Shown here: positions 43,211 through 52,489 of the stretch, one piece after another
Position numbering within the stretch: the stretch's first letter is position 1
How the letters are laid out: each line of letters starts with the position of its first letter
Assembly (NCBI GenBank): GCA_963977415.1
Contig: CAXBOS010000001.1
Location: forward strand, 365,066-429,065
DNA length: 64,000 nt
Origin: Croceimicrobium sp963977415
Lineage (GTDB): Bacteria > Bacteroidota > Bacteroidia > Flavobacteriales > Schleiferiaceae
Reading direction: 5' to 3'
The notes under the pieces: generated by a model
What the model was told of the DNA's origin: nothing
Seen by the model: only the letters and a program-made list of their open reading frames with translations
The model's database searches: none
Position numbers and translations under genes: made by a program

Positions 43211-44653
43211 ATGAAAACAGAAGAGAGTTACCTAGATGAAGTTACCGCTTCGGAATATAAATATGGTTTTTATACCGACATAGAGTCTGATAAAGTTCCT
43301 CCCGGTTTAAACGAAGATGTAATTCGTATTATCTCTGCCAAAAAGGGCGAGCCCGAATGGATGACCGAATGGAGATTAGACGCTTACAAGCAGTTTTTGA
43401 AAATGACCGAACCCGATTGGGCGAACGTTCATTATACTAAGCCTGACTTACAATCGATATCATTTTATTCGGCACCAAAGCGTAAAAAAGAATTGGAAAG
43501 CCTCGATGAGGTGGATCCTGAATTATTGAAAACCTTCGCCAAATTAGGTATTTCCCTCGATGAGCAAAAACGTCTTTCGGGCGTAGCCATGGATGTGGTG
43601 GTAGATTCCATCTCGGTGAAAACCACCTTCCGCGAAAAGCTGGGAGAAATGGGCATTATTTTTTGCTCTATTTCAGATGCTATTAAGGAGTATCCGGAAT
43701 TGGTAAAGAAATACCTCGGTACTGTTGTGCCCAGAAGCGATAATTACTATGCGGCGCTAAACTCTGCCGTGTTTACGGACGGTAGTTTCTGTTATATCCC
43801 TAAAGGGGTGCGTTGCCCCATGGAATTAAGTACCTATTTCCGCATTAATGAAGCGGGAACAGGACAGTTTGAGCGTACTCTGTTAATTGCCGATGAAGGT
43901 AGTTATGTGTCTTATTTAGAGGGTTGTACGGCTCCAATGCGCGATGAGAATCAATTGCATGCGGCCGTAGTAGAACTAGTGGCTTTAGACGATGCCGAGA
44001 TAAAATACTCGACCGTACAAAACTGGTACCCGGGCGATAAAAACGGCAAGGGTGGTGTTTTTAATTTCGTAACGAAAAGAGGCATCTGCGAACGCAATGC
44101 TAAAATCTCGTGGACCCAGGTGGAAACTGGTTCTGCGGTAACTTGGAAATACCCATCCTGCATCTTAAAAGGGGAAAATTCCGTCGGTGAATTTTACTCG
44201 GTGGCGGTAACAAATAATTACCAGCAAGCCGATACGGGAACCAAAATGATACACCTCGGTAAAAACACCAAGAGTACCATTATTAGTAAAGGTATTTGTG
44301 CCGGAAAAAGTAATGGTAGCTACCGCGGTTTAGTGAAAATTGGTCCCCGTGCTGAAAACGCGCGTAACTTCTCGCAATGCGATTCGCTTTTAATGGGTAG
44401 CAGTTGTGGTTCCCACACTTTCCCTTATATCGAAACACAAAACAAGAGCGCCAAAGTAGAGCATGAGGCAACTACCTCTAAAATTGGTGAAGACCAAATA
44501 TTTTACTGTAAACAAAGGGGTATCGGCGAAGAAGAAGCCATTGCTCTTATTGTAAACGGTTATTGTAAGGATGTATTAAATCAGTTACCCATGGAATTTG
44601 CCGTAGAAGCACAAAAGCTTCTCGCCATTAGTTTAGAGGGTTCAGTAGGTTAA
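43211..44653 (+). CDS. sufB: Fe-S cluster assembly protein SufB
   Basis: A 480-residue SufB, scaffold of the SufBCD complex. It shows the beta-helix core with TAPMRDENQLHAAVVELVAL, GICERNAKISWTQVETGSAVTWKYP, NARNFSQCDSLLMGSSCGSHTFP and EHEATTSKIGEDQIFYCKQRG. Length is normal. It is followed by sufC after 19 bp. Confidence 0.97.
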   Translation: MKTEESYLDEVTASEYKYGFYTDIESDKVPPGLNEDVIRIISAKKGEPEWMTEWRLDAYKQFLKMTEPDWANVHYTKPDLQSISFYSAPKRKKELESLDEVDPELLKTFAKLGISLDEQKRLSGVAMDVVVDSISVKTTFREKLGEMGIIFCSISDAIKEYPELVKKYLGTVVPRSDNYYAALNSAVFTDGSFCYIPKGVRCPMELSTYFRINEAGTGQFERTLLIADEGSYVSYLEGCTAPMRDENQLHAAVVELVALDDAEIKYSTVQNWYPGDKNGKGGVFNFVTKRGICERNAKISWTQVETGSAVTWKYPSCILKGENSVGEFYSVAVTNNYQQADTGTKMIHLGKNTKSTIISKGICAGKSNGSYRGLVKIGPRAENARNFSQCDSLLMGSSCGSHTFPYIETQNKSAKVEHEATTSKIGEDQIFYCKQRGIGEEEAIALIVNGYCKDVLNQLPMEFAVEAQKLLAISLEGSVG

Positions 44654-44672
44654 GAATTGTAGAAATAAAGCT

Positions 44673-45425
44673 ATGTTAAAAATTACTAATCTCCACGCTA
44701 ATATTGGAGATAAAGAGATTTTAAAAGGAATAAATTTAGAGGTTAAACCCGGTGAAATTCACGCGATTATGGGCCCAAATGGCTCGGGTAAAAGTACCTT
44801 ATCGTCGGTAATTGCGGGTCGTGAAGACTATGAAATAACCGCCGGTCATATCGATTTCGAAGGCGAAGATTTAAGCGACCTTGATGCCGATGAAAGAGCA
44901 CACAAGGGTATCTTTTTGTCTTTCCAATATCCCGTAGAAATTCCCGGTGTAACGGTTACCAATTTTATTAAAACCGCTATCAACGAAACACGCAAGGCTC
45001 GTGGTCAAGAACCCATGCCGGCCAACATTATGCTTAAGCAGATGCGCGAGAAAATGGGCCTTCTGGAAATAGATAGCGCCTTTTTAAGTCGTTCTTTAAA
45101 TACTGGTTTTTCGGGCGGTGAAAAGAAACGCAACGAGATTTTCCAAATGGCGATGCTAGATCCCAAATTGGCGATCCTGGATGAAACGGATTCTGGTTTG
45201 GATATCGATGCACTGCGCATAGTGTCGAATGGTGTAAATAAACTGAAGAGTGAGAAGAATGCGATTATCGTAATTACTCACTATCAGCGCCTTTTAGACT
45301 ATATCGTGCCCGATTTTGTACACGTTTTACACCAAGGGAGAATAGTGAAAAGTGGCGATAAAAGTCTCGCGCACGAATTGGAGTCTAAAGGTTACGATTG
45401 GTTGAAGGAAGAAGCAGCCCTTTAA
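44673..45425 (+). CDS. sufC: Fe-S cluster assembly ATPase SufC
   Basis: A 250-residue ABC-type ATPase that drives SufBCD. Walker A is GPNGSGKSTLSS, the signature is FSGGEKKRNEI, Walker B is LAILDETDSGLD, and the switch His is in VITHYQR. The D-x-D-S-G-L-D pattern is typical of SufC rather than of transporters. Confidence 0.97.
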   Translation: MLKITNLHANIGDKEILKGINLEVKPGEIHAIMGPNGSGKSTLSSVIAGREDYEITAGHIDFEGEDLSDLDADERAHKGIFLSFQYPVEIPGVTVTNFIKTAINETRKARGQEPMPANIMLKQMREKMGLLEIDSAFLSRSLNTGFSGGEKKRNEIFQMAMLDPKLAILDETDSGLDIDALRIVSNGVNKLKSEKNAIIVITHYQRLLDYIVPDFVHVLHQGRIVKSGDKSLAHELESKGYDWLKEEAAL

Positions 45426-45451
45426 GTCGAATTGCATAAAATTGATTTAAA

Positions 45452-46771
45452 ATGGAGGCATTAAAAGATAAATTAGAATCGTCTTTCCTCGTTCTTGAAA
45501 ACGAGTTAAACGGTGAGGCACAGAGTGCCGTACACGCACTACGCCGAGAAGCGTTTCAGCGCTTTTTGCAGATGGGTTTTCCCAGTAAACGCCACGAAGA
45601 ATGGCGCTACACAAACCTGAAACCCATCTTAAAACCTGATTACCGTATCTTCCCCAAGGAAGACACTTCGGTAGAGTTTAAGGATATCAAACGCTTTTTT
45701 CTAAGCGATCAAGATACTTACAAATTGGTTTTTGTAGATGGCGTTTACAGCTCTTGGTTAAGCGAAACGACCCATCAGGGTTTTGACGTGTGCACCTTTA
45801 GCAATATGCTACACAAATACCAGGATGTAAGCGATGAGTATTTCGCGAAAGCCTTACCCAAAGATGAGGCCCTTGCGGCAGTGAATACGGCCTTCGCTAA
45901 AGAAGGCGCCTTTATTCGCATCAAAAAGAACATTACGGCCGATAAGCCCGTAGAGCTTCTTTTTGTAAGTACCGATCACGGTCATGAAATAATGACCCAG
46001 CCGCGTAACTTGGTAGTAGTGGAGGAAAATGCGGAGGTAACGATTATTGAGCGTCACCAGAGTTTAAGTGAAAGCGCGGTATTAACCAATACGGCTACCG
46101 AAATTTTCGCATTACGCTCCTCGCGTCTCAATTATTACAAAATTCAAAACGATAACGATACCGCTTCATTAATTGACAGTACTAGCATTAAACAGTACCG
46201 CAATTCGAGTGTTAATTTAGGTACTTTCTCTTTTGGAAATAAATTCGTTCGCAACAATCTCAACTTCTTTTTAGAGGAAGAGCATACCGAGAGTACCCTT
46301 GATGGTATTACTATTATTAGCGAGGGGCAAACCGTCGATCATCATACTTTAGTAGATCATAAGGTTCCTAATTGCTATAGCGATGAAATGTATAAGGGTA
46401 TTTACGATGGCAATGCTAAAGGTATTTTTAATGGTAAGGTAATGGTGCATCCTCATGCGCAAAAAACCAACGCTTTCCAGCAAAATAACAATGTATTGCT
46501 AACTGATAAAGCTTCGATTGACACCAAGCCTCAGTTGGAAATTTATGCCGACGATGTAAAGTGCTCACATGGCTGTACCATTGGTCAGCTTGATGATGAA
46601 GCCCTGTTTTATATGATGAGTAGAGGTATTCCTGAAAAAGAAGGAAAGGCTCTATTATTATATGCTTTTGCTAATGATGCTTTGCGAAATGTGAAATTAC
46701 CCGCTCTGCGTAAGCGCTTGAATAAGCAAATTGCCAATAAGCTAAATGTTAACCTCGATTTCGAATTATAA
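45452..46771 (+). CDS. sufD: Fe-S cluster assembly protein SufD
   Basis: A 439-residue SufD, the partner of SufB. It shows RREAFQRFLQMGFPSKRHEEWRYTN at the N-terminus (seen as RHEEWRYTN), EEEHTESTLDGI, DHHTLVDH and KGIFNGKVMVHPHAQKTNAFQ, and the KCSHGCTIGQLDDEALFY motif. It lies between sufC and sufS in the operon. Confidence 0.96.
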   Translation: MEALKDKLESSFLVLENELNGEAQSAVHALRREAFQRFLQMGFPSKRHEEWRYTNLKPILKPDYRIFPKEDTSVEFKDIKRFFLSDQDTYKLVFVDGVYSSWLSETTHQGFDVCTFSNMLHKYQDVSDEYFAKALPKDEALAAVNTAFAKEGAFIRIKKNITADKPVELLFVSTDHGHEIMTQPRNLVVVEENAEVTIIERHQSLSESAVLTNTATEIFALRSSRLNYYKIQNDNDTASLIDSTSIKQYRNSSVNLGTFSFGNKFVRNNLNFFLEEEHTESTLDGITIISEGQTVDHHTLVDHKVPNCYSDEMYKGIYDGNAKGIFNGKVMVHPHAQKTNAFQQNNNVLLTDKASIDTKPQLEIYADDVKCSHGCTIGQLDDEALFYMMSRGIPEKEGKALLLYAFANDALRNVKLPALRKRLNKQIANKLNVNLDFEL

Positions 46772-46815
46772 TTATAAGAATTCAATATTTTTTAGCTCTG
46801 TAGCCCTATAAATTT

Positions 46816-48036
46816 ATGCTTGATATTCAGTCTATTCGTGCGCATTTTCCCATTCTAAATCAGGAGGTAAACGGAAAGCCCTTGGTTTATTTCGATAATG
46901 CCGCAACTACGCAAAAGCCGCTTAAGGTGATTGAAGGAGTGGATACTTATTACCGGACCATAAATAGTAATGTGCATCGCGGCGTTCACCACCTTAGTGG
47001 TTTGGCTACCGATGCCATGGAAGGGGCACGTGCTAAAATTCAGCGGCATATTAATGCGGCGAAATTGCAGGAAGTCATTTTTACCAAAGGAACTACCGAT
47101 GGTATAAACTTACTTACCAGTTCTTTAGCGAAGGGCTTAGTTAAAGAGGGAGATGAAATAATTATTTCGCATCTCGAGCATCATAGCAATATTGTTCCTT
47201 GGCAAATGCTCTGCGAGCAAACTGGGGCGATTTTAAAGGTAATCCCCATTAATAGCAAGGGCGAGCTTTCGCTAGATGCCTATAAAAGTTTATTGTCTGC
47301 TAAAACCAAATGGGTAGCGGTAAACCATATTTCCAATGCCTTAGGAACCATCAATCCCGTAAAGGAAATGATTGTTATTGCCCATGAAGTAGGAGCCAAG
47401 GTTTTAATAGATGGGGCTCAGGCTGCGCCGCATTTGCAAATTGATGTGCAGGATCTAGATGCCGATATCTATGTTTTAAGTGGTCACAAACTATTCGGTC
47501 CTACCGGAATCGGAATTTTATACGGCAAAGAAGATTTACTGAATGAACTACCTCCTTATCAGGGGGGCGGGGAAATGATTGCTGAGGTGACTTTCGAGAA
47601 AACTACCTATGCTGCTTTACCCCATAAATTTGAAGCGGGTACGCCAAATATTGCCGGTGCCATTGGTTTAGGTTTGGCAGTTGACTATGTAAACGAGATT
47701 GGTTTAGCCAACATATCTGCCTACGAGCAAGAGCTTTTAGAATATGCCACCCGAGAACTGAAGGCTAATTTCCCCAATCTTCGCATTTTTGGCGAAGCGG
47801 AACATAAAACCAGCGTGGTGTCTTTTTTAATTGGCGATATTCATCCTTACGATTTGGGTGTAATCCTCGATAAGTTAGGCGTAGCGGTGCGTACCGGGCA
47901 CCATTGCACGCAGCCAATTATGCAGTACTTTAATATTCCCGGTACCTTAAGAGCAAGTTTTGCCTTTTACAATACCAAATCTGAAATAGACCAAATGATT
48001 GCCGCTTTGCAAAAAGGCGTAGCAATGTTAAGTTAG
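46816..48036 (+). CDS. sufS: Cysteine desulfurase SufS
   Basis: A 406-residue group II cysteine desulfurase giving sulfur to SufE. It shows YFDNAATTQKP, ISHLEHHSNIVPWQ, DGAQAAPH, the PLP Lys in VLSGHKLFGPTGIGILYG, and the active Cys in RTGHHCTQP. It follows sufD by 44 bp. Confidence 0.96.
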   Translation: MLDIQSIRAHFPILNQEVNGKPLVYFDNAATTQKPLKVIEGVDTYYRTINSNVHRGVHHLSGLATDAMEGARAKIQRHINAAKLQEVIFTKGTTDGINLLTSSLAKGLVKEGDEIIISHLEHHSNIVPWQMLCEQTGAILKVIPINSKGELSLDAYKSLLSAKTKWVAVNHISNALGTINPVKEMIVIAHEVGAKVLIDGAQAAPHLQIDVQDLDADIYVLSGHKLFGPTGIGILYGKEDLLNELPPYQGGGEMIAEVTFEKTTYAALPHKFEAGTPNIAGAIGLGLAVDYVNEIGLANISAYEQELLEYATRELKANFPNLRIFGEAEHKTSVVSFLIGDIHPYDLGVILDKLGVAVRTGHHCTQPIMQYFNIPGTLRASFAFYNTKSEIDQMIAALQKGVAMLS

Positions 48037-48041
48037 AAGGC

Positions 48042-48959
48042 ATGAAAAAATGGGTGCTTAAGGCAATTATTCAAAAGTTGATTTCGTGGCTACCCAATAG
48101 CCATAAGGTGAACTTCTGGTTTCAAAAAAATATTACCAAAGGCGTGCGCTTAAGCGACGATTATTTTGGGGATAAACTCGTCCATGCCGAAGACCACCTT
48201 AAGCATTTTAGAACGCATCTGCCGCAAGGCCAGTTTTGCAGCCTCGAATTAGGAACAGGTTGGTACCCAGTGGTTCCCATGGCCTTGTATTTAGCGGGTG
48301 CGAAAAACTGTACTAGCATAGACCTCAACCCTTTAATGACGAAGGAGTCTTTTGGGGAAACCATTGAGAAATATCAGGAATGGTTTAAGGCAGGGAAGTT
48401 GGAGCATTTAAAAGAGTACTTCTTGCCCGAGCGGATAAGCCAACTCAAAAAAATTAAAGTAGCCGATACGACCTACGAAACCTTATTGGTGATTTTTAAT
48501 TTCGAATATCGGGTTGGGGATGCGCAAGATCTTCAGGATAAGGATGAAACCTATGATTTGATTCATAGCAATAATGTGTTTGAACACGTGCATGCCGGGG
48601 TCTTACGTAATATCTTAATTGAATTTAAAAGGGTGCTTAAACAAAATGGCCTGATGAGTCATTTCATTGATATGTCGGATCATTTTGCCCATCTCGATAA
48701 TTCGATTACTATCTATAACTTCCTGCGCTTTAGTCCCGAGGCTTGGCAGCGAATAGATAATGATGTGCAGCCCCAAAACCGCTGGCGTTTAAGCGATTAT
48801 GAAGAGTTGTATAAACAATTAGAGCTGCATATTTCGGCTAAGGATTTACGCCCAGGAAGGATAGACGACTTAGAGAAAATTGAATTGGCTGATTGTTTCA
48901 GGACAAAAACCAAGGAGGATTTGGCGGTAAGCCATGTACACCTTGTAAATACGATTTAA
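48042..48959 (+). CDS. SAM-dependent methyltransferase embedded in the suf operon
   Basis: A 305-residue class I methyltransferase. SAM motif I is SLELGTGWYPVVPMALYL, followed by CTSIDLNPLMT; motif II-like YDLIHSNNVFEHVH and the post-motif LIEFKRVLKQNG are clear. A basic helix opens the protein. It lies 5 bp after sufS and 1 bp before sufE, so it is co-transcribed with them, but no known Suf role fits. The substrate is unknown. Confidence 0.8.
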   Translation: MKKWVLKAIIQKLISWLPNSHKVNFWFQKNITKGVRLSDDYFGDKLVHAEDHLKHFRTHLPQGQFCSLELGTGWYPVVPMALYLAGAKNCTSIDLNPLMTKESFGETIEKYQEWFKAGKLEHLKEYFLPERISQLKKIKVADTTYETLLVIFNFEYRVGDAQDLQDKDETYDLIHSNNVFEHVHAGVLRNILIEFKRVLKQNGLMSHFIDMSDHFAHLDNSITIYNFLRFSPEAWQRIDNDVQPQNRWRLSDYEELYKQLELHISAKDLRPGRIDDLEKIELADCFRTKTKEDLAVSHVHLVNTI

Positions 48960-48960
48960 G

Positions 48961-49386
48961 ATGTTAAGTATTAAGGAAGTACAAATAGAAATTATCGACG
49001 AATTTGCGATGTTCGAAGATTGGATGCAGCGCTATGAATACCTAATTGATTTGGGTAAGTCGCTTCCAATAATTGATGAGCAGTACAAAACGGAGGATAA
49101 TATTATCAAGGGATGTCAGAGTCAAGTATGGCTGCATGCCGATGGTAATGCGAAAGCCATTAATTATACTGCCGATGCGGATGCGATTTTAACGAAAGGT
49201 TTGATTGCTTTATTAGTGCGTGTTTTTGATGGGCAAAAAGCAGAAGATATCGCTGCGGCAGATCTGTCCTTTATCGACCAAATTGGTTTAAAGGAGCACT
49301 TAAGTCCCACGCGAGCCAACGGCTTGTTAAGTATGATTAAACAAATGAAATTTTATGCGCTGGCTATGCAAGGCGCAAAAGCTTAA
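48961..49386 (+). CDS. sufE: Sulfur acceptor SufE
   Basis: A 141-residue SufE that takes persulfide sulfur from SufS. The conserved Cys is in IIKGCQSQVWL. The start is the ATG right after the methyltransferase stop. It has the length and helical C-terminus of the family. Confidence 0.95.
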   Translation: MLSIKEVQIEIIDEFAMFEDWMQRYEYLIDLGKSLPIIDEQYKTEDNIIKGCQSQVWLHADGNAKAINYTADADAILTKGLIALLVRVFDGQKAEDIAAADLSFIDQIGLKEHLSPTRANGLLSMIKQMKFYALAMQGAKA

Positions 49387-49397
49387 AATTGCCAAGG

Positions 49398-49718
49398 ATG
49401 ACAGATGCGGAAATGCAAAAGGTAGGAGATGATATTGTAGATGTGCTACGCTCAATCTACGATCCTGAAATACCAGTAAATATATACGAGTTAGGCTTAA
49501 TTTACGATGTGCAGGTAAGCACTGAGGGAGATGTAAAAATCTTAATGACCCTAACCTCGCCGAATTGCCCGGTGGCCGAAAGTCTACCTGAAGAGGTGAA
49601 GCAAAAAGCAGGCACCGTAGCGGAGGTAAAAGAGGTGGAAGTAGAAATTACTTTTGAGCCTACTTGGACCAAAGACATGATGAGCGAGGAAGCGATGCTT
49701 GAATTAGGCTTTTTATAG
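49398..49718 (+). CDS. sufT: MIP18/DUF59 family protein, SufT-like
   Basis: A 106-residue DUF59 protein. The ATG at 49398 (MTDAEMQKVGDDIVDVLRSI) is preferred over a TTG three codons upstream. It shows YDPEIPVNIYELGLIYDV and MTLTSPNCPVAESLP with the conserved Cys. SufT-type proteins help Fe-S maturation. It lies between sufE and the DUF2480 gene. Confidence 0.9.
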   Translation: MTDAEMQKVGDDIVDVLRSIYDPEIPVNIYELGLIYDVQVSTEGDVKILMTLTSPNCPVAESLPEEVKQKAGTVAEVKEVEVEITFEPTWTKDMMSEEAMLELGFL

Positions 49719-49719
49719 C

Positions 49720-50226
49720 ATGGAAGAGATTAAGAACAAAGTAGCCGAAAGTGGCTTAATAACCCTTTCACTGGAAGATTACTATCCGCGTGGTCCTCGG
49801 CTTTCGCTCGATATTAGTCCTTGGCTTTACGAAGGCTTAATCTTACGCGAAAAAGACTTCCGCGCTTATTTAAAAGAGCACGATTGGGAGCAATACGTTG
49901 GCGCTTATGTGGCCCTATTTTGCAGTGCCGATGCCATAGTGCCGCAGTGGGCTTATATGTTGCTCGCATCTCATTTGCAGTCTATCGCTAAAAAGGTAGT
50001 ATACGGCAGCCCCGAGCAATTGGAGGCCATGCTAATGGAAGAGTCTCTAAAGGAACTCGATCTGAGTCCTTATTTAGATAAGCGTGTTATTTTAAAAGGT
50101 TGTGGCGATTTACCGATTCCGCCTCATGCCTATCTTTATTTTACTACCCGTTTGCAAGAGGTGGCCAAAAGTATCATGTTTGGTGAAGCTTGCTCTACCG
50201 TACCCATTTATAAGAAAGCAAAGTAA
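49720..50226 (+). CDS. DUF2480 family protein
   Basis: A 168-residue protein of a Bacteroidota family often found at the end of suf operons. It shows VAESGLITLSLEDYYP, LILREKDFRAYLKEHDW and FCSADAIVPQWAYMLLASHL. Its function is not known. It is 1 bp after the SufT-like gene and 1 bp before the DUF3050 gene. Confidence 0.85.
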   Translation: MEEIKNKVAESGLITLSLEDYYPRGPRLSLDISPWLYEGLILREKDFRAYLKEHDWEQYVGAYVALFCSADAIVPQWAYMLLASHLQSIAKKVVYGSPEQLEAMLMEESLKELDLSPYLDKRVILKGCGDLPIPPHAYLYFTTRLQEVAKSIMFGEACSTVPIYKKAK

Positions 50227-50227
50227 G

Positions 50228-51034
50228 ATGGATTTTAATATTCTCGGCATTAAGCGCAGTATTGAAGATTTACGTCAGCAACTGCTCAACCATGAGCTCT
50301 ACCAGTATTTGGAGAACATGGAGCAATTGCAGCTTTTTATGGAGCAGCACGTGTATGCCGTTTGGGACTTTATGGTGCTCTTAAAAACACTTCAGCGTAA
50401 GCTAACCTCTACAGGTGAAGCGTGGGTGCCAAGCGATAACCGCATTGCACGCCGCTTAATTAACGATATTGTTTTGGCCGAGGAAAGTGACTTAGATATT
50501 AATAATCAGCCTTCCAGTCATTATGAAATGTACCTCGCCGCCATGAAACAATGTGGTGCCGATACACAAGCCATCAATCGTTTGGTGCGCAAAGCCAAAG
50601 AGGGTCACAACCTAAAAAGTTTGGTGCAATACAATGTGGCGGAAATGGATGCCGCTTGCTTAAACTTTGTGAAGAACAGCTATGCCGTGGTAAAACGCGA
50701 TAAGGTGCATGAAGTGGCCGCGGCTTTTAGTTTCGGTAGGGAAGACTTAATACCCGATTTGTTTACCGAAATCGTGAAAGATCTCAATCAAAAATTCGAG
50801 GGTAGATTAAGCGCTTTTGTCTATTACTTGGAGCGTCACATTGAAATTGATGGCGACGAACATGGTCCTATGGCCGAGCAAATGATAAGCGAACTTTGTG
50901 GCAATGATGAGACGAAATGGCAAGAGGCCCAAGAAGCAGCCAAGCAAGCTTTGGAGGCTCGCCTGGCTTTTTGGGATGCAATAACTTTAAAGCTAAAGGC
51001 TATTTCTAAAGAGAATCTTGTGCAACTGGTATAG
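50228..51034 (+). CDS. DUF3050 protein, haem-oxygenase-like fold
   Basis: The ATG at 50228 gives 268 residues (MDFNILGIKRSIEDLRQQLL); the open frame runs 42 codons further upstream through the DUF2480 gene, which is not used. The family motif is MEQHVYAVWDFMVLLKTLQR, followed by RRLINDIVLAEESDLD. This fold is that of haem oxygenases and TenA-like proteins; the exact activity is unknown. It is the last gene of the suf operon and overlaps a converging lipoprotein gene by 29 bp. Confidence 0.85.
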   Translation: MDFNILGIKRSIEDLRQQLLNHELYQYLENMEQLQLFMEQHVYAVWDFMVLLKTLQRKLTSTGEAWVPSDNRIARRLINDIVLAEESDLDINNQPSSHYEMYLAAMKQCGADTQAINRLVRKAKEGHNLKSLVQYNVAEMDAACLNFVKNSYAVVKRDKVHEVAAAFSFGREDLIPDLFTEIVKDLNQKFEGRLSAFVYYLERHIEIDGDEHGPMAEQMISELCGNDETKWQEAQEAAKQALEARLAFWDAITLKLKAISKENLVQLV

Positions 51035-51452
51035 CAGTATACAATTCTTGGGCATTGTTTATGGCTGCCTGAGTTAGGCTGTCAATACGCATCATTTTGG
51101 CCTTTTCGGCCTCTAAGAAACTCACTTTTTCGGCTTCGCTCATATCATCGTTAAACGTACTGCTGAAACCGCGCATCCATTCCATCATGGCCTGCTTGGC
51201 GAATTTCAAATCTTGCGCCGCCGTCATATAATTTAAACTATCGGGTGAGCCAATTGCCGCTTTTTGCAATTGTCCTTGTAATTTACTCATGGGGGTCATT
51301 TCGGGCATTACCTTATCGTGCAGGTCCATAACCTCTTTTTTTAAGCTTTCGCTAGATGCGCTTGTTACAGCAGTTTCTTCTTCTACTGGAGTATTATTTT
51401 GGCAAGCAAAGCTGAAGCTAAATAACAGGACAAAAAGAGATAGTTTTTTCAT
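51006..51452 (-). CDS. Small Met/Lys-rich lipoprotein
   Basis: A 148-residue protein with signal peptide and lipobox (MKKLSLFVLLFSFSFACQNN). The mature part is mostly helical and Met-rich (KLQGQLQKAAIGSPDSL, MMEWMRGFSSTFNDDM). Similar proteins in the phylum often carry an uninformative viral A-type inclusion name. No function can be given. It is divergent from the SCO1-like gene. Confidence 0.65.
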   Translation of the reverse strand: MKKLSLFVLLFSFSFACQNNTPVEEETAVTSASSESLKKEVMDLHDKVMPEMTPMSKLQGQLQKAAIGSPDSLNYMTAAQDLKFAKQAMMEWMRGFSSTFNDDMSEAEKVSFLEAEKAKMMRIDSLTQAAINNAQELYTAIPVAQDSL

Positions 51453-51587
51453 TTTTCTAAATTTTCTTCAAAACTAATTGTATTTGTATAAATGCCCTTA
51501 AGTAGGAGAGGAATAAATTTTTGTATTCGGCGGGGAATTATAAGCGCGGGCAACGATATTTTGAGAATTACCTTCTTTCTTTGCAGT

Positions 51588-52265
51588 ATGAAAGTAAAAC
51601 TTAGTCCTACGGATTGGATAAGACTCGGCATCTTGGCCAGCGTCTTTATTGTTGGTATAACGGCAAGTTATTACATTCTTAAGCCACCGCCCAAACTACC
51701 CATCTATAATCCTTCGGAACTCGACCGACGCCTGGTTTCCGAAGAATTACAACGCGTGGGTATCAACCACAAGGTTTTACCTTTTAAGCTGGTAAATCAG
51801 TTTGGCGATACCATTACGGAAGCTAATGTGGAGGGCAAAATATACATAGCAGATTTCTTTTTTACGGTTTGCCCCGATATCTGTAAGGATATGGCGGTGC
51901 AAAAACGCCGTATTCAAGAGGAATTGATGGAAGAGGATTTTACCATTCTCTCGCATTCGGTAACACCCGTAATGGATAGCGTTCCCGTTATGAAAGCCTA
52001 TGGCGAATTACAAGGGGCGGTAGAAGGAAAATGGCATTTGCTTACGGGCGATAAAAAACATATTTACGATTTAGCGCGCAAGTCCTATTTCGCCATTTTC
52101 GATGGCGGTGGCAAAGGCGATGAAGCCGACTTTATCCACACGGAAAACTTTATTCTAGTGGATCCCGATAAACGTATTCGTGGTTTTTACGATGGTACCA
52201 GTGCGGAAGATGTTGACCGCTTAATAGAGGACTACTTCATCCTTAAAAAGGAGTATCCTTACTAG
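51588..52265 (+). CDS. SCO1/SenC family protein
   Basis: A 225-residue thioredoxin-fold protein anchored by one N-terminal helix (RLGILASVFIVGITASYYIL). The copper/redox Cys pair is in DFFFTVCPDICKDM, and the third ligand His is in DFIHTENFILVDPDKRI. SCO proteins help build the CuA centre of cytochrome oxidase. The ATG at 51588 is preferred over an upstream start, since the helix begins just after it. Confidence 0.9.
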   Translation: MKVKLSPTDWIRLGILASVFIVGITASYYILKPPPKLPIYNPSELDRRLVSEELQRVGINHKVLPFKLVNQFGDTITEANVEGKIYIADFFFTVCPDICKDMAVQKRRIQEELMEEDFTILSHSVTPVMDSVPVMKAYGELQGAVEGKWHLLTGDKKHIYDLARKSYFAIFDGGGKGDEADFIHTENFILVDPDKRIRGFYDGTSAEDVDRLIEDYFILKKEYPY

Positions 52266-52270
52266 CGCTT

Positions 52271-52402
52271 ATGCTTTCGCAAGATGCGCTCGAAAATTTA
52301 CTCGCTACTTCACCGAAAAGTTTAGCGGCCTTAAAAAAGCAGTATCAGCTAGTTCGTCAAGAGGGGGATATTCTTATTTACCAGAACCAGAGTTTTAATT
52401 AA
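52271..52402 (+). CDS. Small ORF of 43 residues after the SCO1-like gene
   Basis: The ATG at 52271 starts 5 bp after the SCO1-like stop and runs to TAA at 52402. The product begins MLSQDALENLLATSPKSL and ends LIYQNQSFN, with soluble helical character and codon use like its neighbours. It is probably translated with the gene before it. No family is recognised, and it may be a chance ORF. Confidence 0.4.
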   Translation: MLSQDALENLLATSPKSLAALKKQYQLVRQEGDILIYQNQSFN

Positions 52403-52489
52403 AACGCGCTAGCCTTTTACTCGGGAATTAGCTGGACTGGAATATTTACTTATTTTTTTGTATTATTGTGATATTAAAATGATATCAAA

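Noticed and set aside
50102..50227. N-terminal extension of the DUF3050 gene into DUF2480
   Set aside because: The extension is the +1 frame of DUF2480; the family starts near the ATG at 50228.
51492..51587. N-terminal extension of the SCO1-like gene
   Set aside because: The extra residues precede the membrane helix and are unlike the family; the ATG at 51588 fits better.
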